Of a stretch of 64,000 nt of DNA, positions 57,760 to 64,000 are shown piece after piece. This DNA comes from Cylindrobasidium torrendii FP15055 ss-10 (lineage: Eukaryota; Basidiomycota; Agaricomycetes; Agaricales; Physalacriaceae). The translations under genes and the position numbers were made by a program. The notes under the pieces were generated by a model. The model did not search any database, was not told the DNA's origin, and was given only the letters and a program-made list of their open reading frames with translations. Positions within the stretch are counted from its first letter, which is position 1, and each line of letters opens with the position of its first letter. The DNA lies in NCBI GenBank assembly GCA_000934385.1, contig KN880539.1, positions 16,695 to 80,694 of the forward strand. Direction: 5' to 3'.

Positions 57760-59150
57760 CACAGACCCGGCCTGTTCCTCGATTTCACATCTGGAGAATG
57801 GGAGTCTTCAAGATTACCGCCGCCCCGAACTGCGCTCGTCTCAATTTCTGCCTTATCATTTCGGGCATTGGATCTGTGGTGCACAGGATCCAACCCATCG
57901 TCTAGTCTGGCCATCACATCATCGCTACCCGCCCGCACCTGGGTACTCGAGTCTTCGTCGTCACCTCCATTGGGATCTTCGCCTCTCTCTAACGGTAAGT
58001 ATCTGTCCTCGTCTGACGAGAAGTTGCCCGTCTCGGCGTATTCCACATCCTCGTTGTCCGACATCATTGCCAACAAACCGTTTGTCATCTTTCCCGCGAC
58101 ACGGATTCAGTCGTTCTCGATACTTGCAAAGCTCAACCGACTCATTGAGCTGACGACAATAGGATCTGTAACCAAAACTACCAGAGTTTATCCTTACCAG
58201 AGAGCACACCGCTCGCGAAGAAGCACGATATGCCTAACCTAGCGCGAAGACATGCATCGGTACCCTCTTCACCGCGCTCTCATCCTCCCCTTCAAAGGCG
58301 CTGCTGCGTCCCAGCCGAGGATGACTTGGGGTGAGGCGGTGTCGGGTATGTCCGAGCCATACGTAACTCATTGGGCGTGGGAAGCACAAACGAACACCAA
58401 AGACTACTCAGCGTGACAATGGCCTCCATAGCCCAAGAGATCCTGCTCCAGATATTGCCACGACAGCAGCGTCGACTGTCTTGCGGATGGGCGTCTATGG
58501 GCGTGGTCTTGTAGATCGCACGTGGGATGAAGAGTACCGCGCTGTCATCCGTGGTATTACCTCACAGTCTCTTCGTCCTCGGTGCAGCGGGTTTGAGGGT
58601 CGCTCAAAGACCAGAAAGTGCTCGAGGACGCGATTTGTTTCATTTCCTAGGCTAAGAGAGATGCGGCCGGTAAATAAAGCAGCCGGCCAGAAGAGCTATC
58701 GACACACAACTCAAGCCAAATGAGCACATAAGTACTGACGAGACGACGAATTGTAGCGCACAATCCAAGTCTGCAAGCCCAGCGGCCAGACTAAGGGATG
58801 GCGGCACACCGGACATCCTTTGGGGGCATCAGTAGCGTTGAATGTATTATACTTGCTCTTACTTTGGGAGTTTGAATTTTCATCATGGCGGTCGAAAGCC
58901 AAGTCGTAGAAGCGTGACGCGGAGGGCTGTGACAGGTGATGCCATCAACACGCCACACCCAAGGAGCTGTCGCAGTGTAACACAGGTGCGACATGGAAAG
59001 CTGATTATGATCAACAATTGAAATATTGATTACTAGACGATCGCAGGCTGAAAGCGGAAAGCCCGCTCTCACGCTCAGGAATGTCTTTCATCGACATTCC
59101 CCACCTTTGCGCTCGCCCGCCCCTCCGACTGAAAGATGAAACTGCGCAGT
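57760..59150 (-). pseudogene. Decayed RTT106 copy with its upstream region
   Basis: This is a diverged, deletion-ridden copy of the RTT106 gene and its promoter. A leftover frame (57759-58088) reads MTNGLLAMMSDNEDVEYAET, matching KMTINSLAMLSDSEDDDYTE of RTT106, then LDDGLDPVHHRS matching DDELDPAHHPLM. Nucleotide matches continue at 58197-58365 with the PH-domain region and at 58470-58600 with the KVDIVV/LFILHA region. Upstream, 58880-59130 matches 55395-55780. The PH domains cannot be read in one frame and the helical N-terminus is missing. The 109-residue acidic tail could still be translated. Confidence 0.72.
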
Positions 59151-59310
59151 CAAACTAGACCTGCATAAGGAAAATCCCGATAACAGTAGCGGTCATTATA
59201 CGGCTTGAGATCTAATCAGTGAGGTACAACTGTGCCCAGCAATCGACGCGGCGTTTCTTATTTCTCCTTGCCTTTATACTTCCAACACCACTTTCTCCAT
59301 ATCCACCATC

Positions 59311-60823
59311 ATGGGTCGCGAATCTGCCTGGCGCCATCACTCTGCTCCTCCTCGCCCGCTGGACTGGCGAATGTACTTTTACTCGCGACGGCGGCTCATG
59401 CTACTCGTCGTGCTAGGTGCGGTCAGTTTCGTGGCCATTCTCAGGACAAGGCTCCGGCAAACCGTCGCCGTTGAAGAAGAAAAAATCGCCCGGCCACTTT
59501 TACGCAGCGAAGAACCGCCGACGTGGGACTGGCTGCGCAGGTGGGAGCAAGAGCTGCCTCAACACGCATTGGACGTCGCTGCCCCAGAAGGTGTATCTGG
59601 GCGCTACCTCCGCTTTAACAACCAGGCTCAGCGACTAGGATGGAACAATGTTCTTTCCGAGCTGTAGGTATCCATCTGGGATCGTCTGAGCCTCAAAGCT
59701 GATCATCGTGGCATGCAGGCTGATGAACGCGCACCTTGCTCATGAAGCTGGTCGAGGATACGTGTTCCCCGAGTTCACTTGGGAGCCATCGCACTACCCA
59801 TGGAAGTTCTACGAGGACGAGGAGCTCGAGCGCGAAGGCTGGCCGCCCAGGACTCCGCTCAACGCCCTCATGTCCGGGCCCGTTTCCGGAGGTCCATGGG
59901 AGTGGAACGACCGGACGCCTCGTTCGATATCCTGGAAGCATTTCGACATTATATGCCCGCCAAACGAACGCGTGCAAGTCAACTCTTCCACTGTCAAGAA
60001 AGGGATGGAGTGGTCCGAGGGGGGCGACATCCTCAGCCGATGGACAAGCACGCTGAAGGATATACCTGATCGCTGTGTCGAAATTCTACCGTCTGACGAC
60101 GACGGCTTCCCGCAGATCTTCGATATGTGGCTCTGGGGCAGCCCCCGCGTGACTTCGCTGTGGGACAGCTTCTCAAAGTCGCCTGTATCCACACTCCTAC
60201 GGCCTTCGCCGCTTGTTTCTGCTGCTGTCGCTCGGAACGAATACCTCTTTCTCCCTGAAGGCCCCCTTCCGAAAGCCAGGACGTCGACGGAGCCATGGGG
60301 CAGAGTGCTGGCGATGCATTTGCGCAGGGGAGACTACGAGGGTGCATGTCAGCATTTCGCACGATGGAGCTCGGTTTTCTATGGCTGGAACCAGCTGCCT
60401 TTCCTCCCCGACACCTTCACGCCGCCTCCGGGAAGCTCCTGGGGCGAGAACACACCGGAGAATACAGCGATATACATGGGACGCTGTTATCCAGAAATTG
60501 ACGCTGTCGTTCAGCGAGTGCGTCAGGCGAGAGAAGACAGCGAGGTGTATACGGATGTGCTTTACCTTTTGACGAATGAGAAGGGCGAATGGCTGGATCG
60601 ACTGCTTGATGCGCTCGGCCAGGATGGGTGGCCGACTATTCGAACCAGCAGGGAGCTTGTACTTGAGGGCGTTGAGCAGAAGGAGGTGGCTATGGCGGTG
60701 GATATGGATATTGCTAGACGAGCATCGGTGTTTATCGGGAATGGCTGGTCGTCGTTCACGAGTAGCATTGTGCATAGAAGGCTTGTGGATGGCAAGAAGC
60801 CCGAGAGTATTAGATTTTATTAG
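59311..60823 (+). CDS. O-fucosyltransferase-like glycosyltransferase, second paralogue
   Basis: A type II Golgi enzyme like the one at 21311. It starts MGRESAWRHHSAPPRPLDW; the anchor is LMLLVVLGAVSFVAIL (about residues 30-45). One intron (59664-59718) joins NVLSEL to LMNAHLAHEAGRGYVFP. Conserved blocks are WPPRTPLNALMSGPVSGGPW, VLAMHLRRGDYEGACQHFA, WNQLPFLPDTFTPP, LYLLTNEKGEWLDRLLDA and SVFIGNGWSSFTSSIVHRR. The two paralogues agree over the whole catalytic domain but differ in tail and stem. The pair may act on different acceptors. The acceptor is unknown. Confidence 0.8.
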
Positions 60824-61474
60824 TCGTTCCTTACTGTTGTTTGTATGTTGAGTGTATCGTCAAGGTTTTCTTGGTAATTTATTGATGCTGTAGTATCTCT
60901 GAAGCGCGCTCAGTGACCTCTTCGAACATGAGCATTCAACTTTTTTTGAGTAGAAAGTGAATAATACGCACTTTTCTGTTTCGCGTATCAGAGGGATGGG
61001 TGTAACGAGCGCGGCACATTCGCCTTTGCGTCTCTAATGCTGCATCGGGCTAGAGCTTGTCCAATGACAATGTCAGCGAGGCAAGGCCACATCGTTTATC
61101 TCCTCGGACGCAGCCAAGCCAACGGACTTCCGAGCCACTCTCAAAGCAAAACATCTCTACGTGTCAAGCACGTTCTTCATGATGTGACCTCTGCGAAATC
61201 CATCGCTGCCGCCAAATTTGTTGCTATTGAACAAGCCAAGGGCCCCGATTCGCTCGTGCAAGAGCGCTTGAAGGTAATACGTCGCCAAGAACGTCAAAAA
61301 TATGGTCCTAGAAATTTGAGGCAAGGTATCTCGAGCAAGAAATGTGAATGAATTTGAATGATGGAGGGGCTGCGTCGCTTGCGATGCCAGGTGATGGCGC
61401 TGAGCCGAGTGATGCCGGCTGATGCCGGTGATCGCGGGCCGACACGACTTCCCTCCCGCCATCACTGCGCGACA
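60824..61474. other. Intergenic, about 650 bases
   Basis: Open frames on both strands at 61037-61351 and 61157-61465 overlap each other and match nothing I know. The region should hold the PIG-P promoter. Confidence 0.4.
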
Positions 61475-62147
61475 ATGAAGGAGGGACCGACGTCGCCCAC
61501 GAGACCTTTTGCACCATATCCACCTCTTCCACCGCCAGAGTTTCGCAGTAGAGCACCCGAATTCTATGGCTTTGTAGCTTTCACTTCCACATACCTTGGT
61601 TTCGTGGTGTTTTTGCTTTGGGCATTGCTACCTGACAATATCATTTGCGCCCTGGGCATAACTTGGTATCCCAATAGGTAAAGGATCTAATGCGACTGAA
61701 GAACTTGGACTTTACTTATGGAACTTATAGGGAATGGGCTATACTCGTACCCGCTTGGAGCGTTACAATGTTTCTGCTCGCGTATTTCGTCTATTTCGCA
61801 CTCGCGATATTCCAGACACCTGCCTTCTCTGAAATGAAGACTGTCACAGGTCGGTCGCTTGGCATTTGCACAAATGTATCAGCACAGCGGCTGATTCGTG
61901 TGCAGACAACCGGGCCCATTTCCCGCCAATAAAGCCAAGAGAACGTATTGAGAAGGGCTACTCTCCATTTGCGAAGCAAGATTCGATTCCAGAGCTCTAC
62001 GACATTCCGCTGGGTCTGGCCAACCGCGTGCTATATCGTCAGAAGCGGAGCAGCAGCGGACGTCGCAGAATTCGTGAGGGCAGCGATCCCTTGATGCCGC
62101 ATTCGCCGCCGCGCGCTCAAAGCCCCGTATCCAGTATACCTACATAA
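61475..62147 (+). CDS. GPI19: PIG-P/Gpi19 subunit of GPI-GlcNAc transferase
   Basis: The PIG-P domain covers two ER-membrane helices. EFYGFVAFTSTYLGFVVFLL leads to WALLPDNIICALGITWYPNR, then EWAILVPAWSVTMFLLAYFV and YFALAIFQTPAFSEMKTVTD. This matches the PIG-P family, which helps the GPI-GnT complex make GlcNAc-PI, the first step of GPI-anchor synthesis in the ER. Exons 61475-61678, 61731-61849 and 61906-62147. The start chosen is the ATG at 61475 (MKEGPTSPTRPFAPYP); the ATG at 61358 is in frame but would add an unlike basic stretch. The C-terminus is longer than usual, with a charged, Ser/Arg-rich tail after YDIPLGLANRVLY. Confidence 0.88.
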
Positions 62148-62366
62148 ATGGCGCGCGCTTCCCTGTGTATTTGAGGTGAGTTAGCTGCATTTAGCACGTC
62201 TACATGCTCCAAAGCTCTGTCTTTATGCGAAGGCATGCTGAGCCCTGATTTTCAGATTTTACCTCACCAAAATCGCACCTGATGATTCGCGCTCGCCGCT
62301 GTTTTCAGCGAGATCGGAGCGTCTTGGGGACCTCGGATGGGCCCAAGGGTACAGACTTACCGACAG

Positions 62367-62374
62367 TATATATA
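62367..62374 (+). promoter_or_regulatory. TATA box of the F-box gene
   Basis: TATATATA, 58 bases before the ATG at 62425, followed by TCTGGGTCTCTTCGATG. Confidence 0.55.
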
Positions 62375-62424
62375 CTCTGGGTCTCTTCGATGGGCATGCT
62401 TTTCAAACTTTCCTCATCTGCAGG

Positions 62425-63836
62425 ATGACCACGGACACTCCGATACTACCACCAGAAATCATCGATGCCATTATTGACCAAATCGACGCCCTTGATCAAG
62501 ATTCAATTGACCCCACGGACGACAGGAGCATCGAGCGGCGATGTGCACTGGCGGCTTGCGCGTTGACAACCAAATCTTGGGTACCCCGCAGTAGATTTTA
62601 TCTTTTCCACACCGTGCATCTGCCTCCAAACGACTTCGACCGCTGCACCAAGTTCAGCGCTCTCCTCGCCGATCCCGCCTGTACCATTATCCCGTATGTT
62701 CGCACGCTCATCATTCGGGAGGCGTACAGCTTCACTGGAATGGGAGCGCTGTGGTTCAACGACGCCCTCAAGGACCTCTCCCAGCTCACGCATGTCCAAA
62801 CGCTGTCCATCTTCGGCGCGCGATTCGACCGCATGCGCCCGGAGGACTGGTCGCTGTCCGGCATACCGTTCTTCGCCCACATGAAGGGCGTGACCGACCT
62901 CCATCTTACATCGTGTCAATTCCGCTCGCCCGACCAGTGTCTCGACGCTTTGTCCGTGTGCGAGTCCCTCGAGAGCTTGCTCGTTCGCCGGACATCCCTC
63001 GATATGGACGTCTTGTACAGCATGAACCTCCGCAACGACCCTCCATTGCGCCCTCCACCGCGTCTGACACGACTCAGTATCGACAGTCATCGCATGGGCA
63101 ACTACGATGCCGTGCTGAAGTGGTTGGGAAACACGCGAGGATACTCTCCTCGTATCCAGCATCTGGTACTAGAGCGGGTCACCGATACGGAGACGCTGCA
63201 GGTATCGCAGTTTCTGCAGCACCTTGGTCCTTGTCTTGAGTCGCTGGACCTGACGGTGGTGGACATTTCGGACGAGGCGGACACTCAAGGTGTGTTTCCT
63301 CCCCACTCGTTATCCTACGATGGCTTGCTAACTTCTTCCTGATCAGAAGCATTCTGCAAATACATCGATTTCAAGCATAATACTTCGCTGCAGACGCTGT
63401 ACTTTGACCAGCTCATCATCTGTGAGCCGTACCCTGGCCGCTTGAACGTCGCGCGGTATGTGCCAGAGGTGCTCAAGACCGTGCGGTCCCCGATGAAGGA
63501 GCTAGTTCTGCGCGTCCAGATTAACACTGTCGATGATCTTGAGGTTATCGACTGGGACGAAATCATCTCTACGATCAAGACGAATGAGAACTGGAGCTCA
63601 CTGGAGCGTGTTGTTGTTGCTGGGCCGAGGAAGGAGATTCTGAAGCAGGCGACGGAATGGATGCGTGTGCGGTTGAGAGGTTTGGGAGGCCAGGTGGGGG
63701 TGCACTGTGAGCTACTTCCCAGAATTCAGGTCAGTGTAGGGTGTTGTCGCATGCTGGTTAGTCACTGATGGTTCAATAGGTTCTTGGTGTGAGGATGGCA
63801 CCACCATCTCAGTCCGTTGCGGTATGGCAAGCATGA
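62425..63836 (+). CDS. F-box-like protein with LRR-like C-terminus
   Basis: It begins MTTDTPILPPEIIDAIIDQI, the F-box-like start LPpEiidaIidqi common in agaricomycete genomes, then ALAACALTTKSWVPRSRFYL. The remainder has irregular leucine-rich turns (LTHVQTLSIFGARFD, GVTDLHLTSCQF, CESLESLLVRRTSL, PRLTRLSIDSHRM, PCLESLDLTVVDIS). Exons 62425-63289, 63347-63729 and 63780-63836. Such proteins are thought to link targets to SCF ubiquitin ligases through Skp1. The target is unknown. This is one of the most expanded families in mushroom fungi, so the number of copies elsewhere is likely large. Confidence 0.82.
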
Positions 63837-64000
63837 CCGCGTTGCTGTATCTGGTGCTCACAACGAACGATAACAAGAATCAAGATGGCGGAATATGTAC
63901 TTATGGACTTGCACTACCGAGCCGCGTCATCTCGGGAATTATGTCTTGCTTTCCATTGATGCTTACTTGGATAGTCGTCGCAATCGAAAGAGGTTTTTTT
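63837..64000. other. 3' flank, window edge
   Basis: No feature seen. The window ends in a T run. Confidence 0.5.

Noticed and set aside
61157..61465. Minus-strand frame of 102 codons overlapping the PIG-P leader
   Set aside because: Overlaps an equally open plus frame; no homology recognised and no splice support.

Overview
The window is typical nuclear DNA of an agaricomycete fungus (Basidiomycota). Genes are dense and lie on both strands, introns are mostly 45-65 nt, and the gene families are typical of mushroom fungi: a KRE6-type glucan synthesis protein, a DUF6534 seven-helix protein, a multi-exon berberine-bridge-type oxidoreductase, a CYP64-like P450, an M35 deuterolysin, a GH92 mannosidase and an F-box protein. 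All gene models were spliced by eye, guided by reading frame, GT-AG (sometimes GC-AG) borders and remembered family patterns. No alignment was run.

Layout: 1-553 is the 3' end of a KRE6/SKN1 gene (+). 1614-4213 is a 16-exon FAD oxidoreductase (+). 4828-6020 is a cyclin-like protein (-). 7804-8332 is a small His-rich protein (+). 8718-17277 holds five copies of a short gene of unknown function, called A to E here, bracketing a TRK-type potassium transporter (11757-15021, -). 17524-19197 is a Nro1/ETT1-like protein (-). 21311-22738 is a Golgi-type glycosyltransferase (+), with a paralogue at 59311-60823. 23163-23940 is an acidic unknown (-), 25373-27316 an MFS permease (-) and 27861-29571 a DUF6534 protein (-). 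32189-33605 is an SDR-type reductase (+), 33821-35119 a citrate carrier (+) and 36031-36783 a His-rich unknown (+). 38951-40253 is a deuterolysin (+), 41346-43392 a P450 (+), 43498-45325 an FAD amine-oxidase-like protein (-) and 45608-48298 a GH92 mannosidase (+). 49264-50784 is a seven-helix unknown (+), 51026-51097 a tRNA-Ala(CGC) and 51992-53250 an NT-C2 protein (+). 53905-55314 is RTT106 (-), 56329-57351 a zinc-finger protein (-) and about 57760-59150 a decayed RTT106 copy (-). 61475-62147 is a PIG-P subunit (+) and 62425-63836 an F-box protein (+).

There is no obvious biosynthetic cluster. Several genes share a theme of cell-surface and secretory glycobiology: KRE6, two O-fucosyltransferase-like enzymes, GH92 and PIG-P.

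The most unusual part is 8.7-17.3 kb. Five 3-exon paralogues of about 165-185 residues form two divergent pairs, A-B and D-E. D-E looks like an inverted copy of A-B, including the shared promoter region, and C is an extra tandem copy. I do not recognise the family. Other points of note are the decayed segmental copy of RTT106, very short exons (14, 16, 18 and 29 nt), four GC-AG introns, and an in-frame 45-nt intron hidden in an open reading frame.
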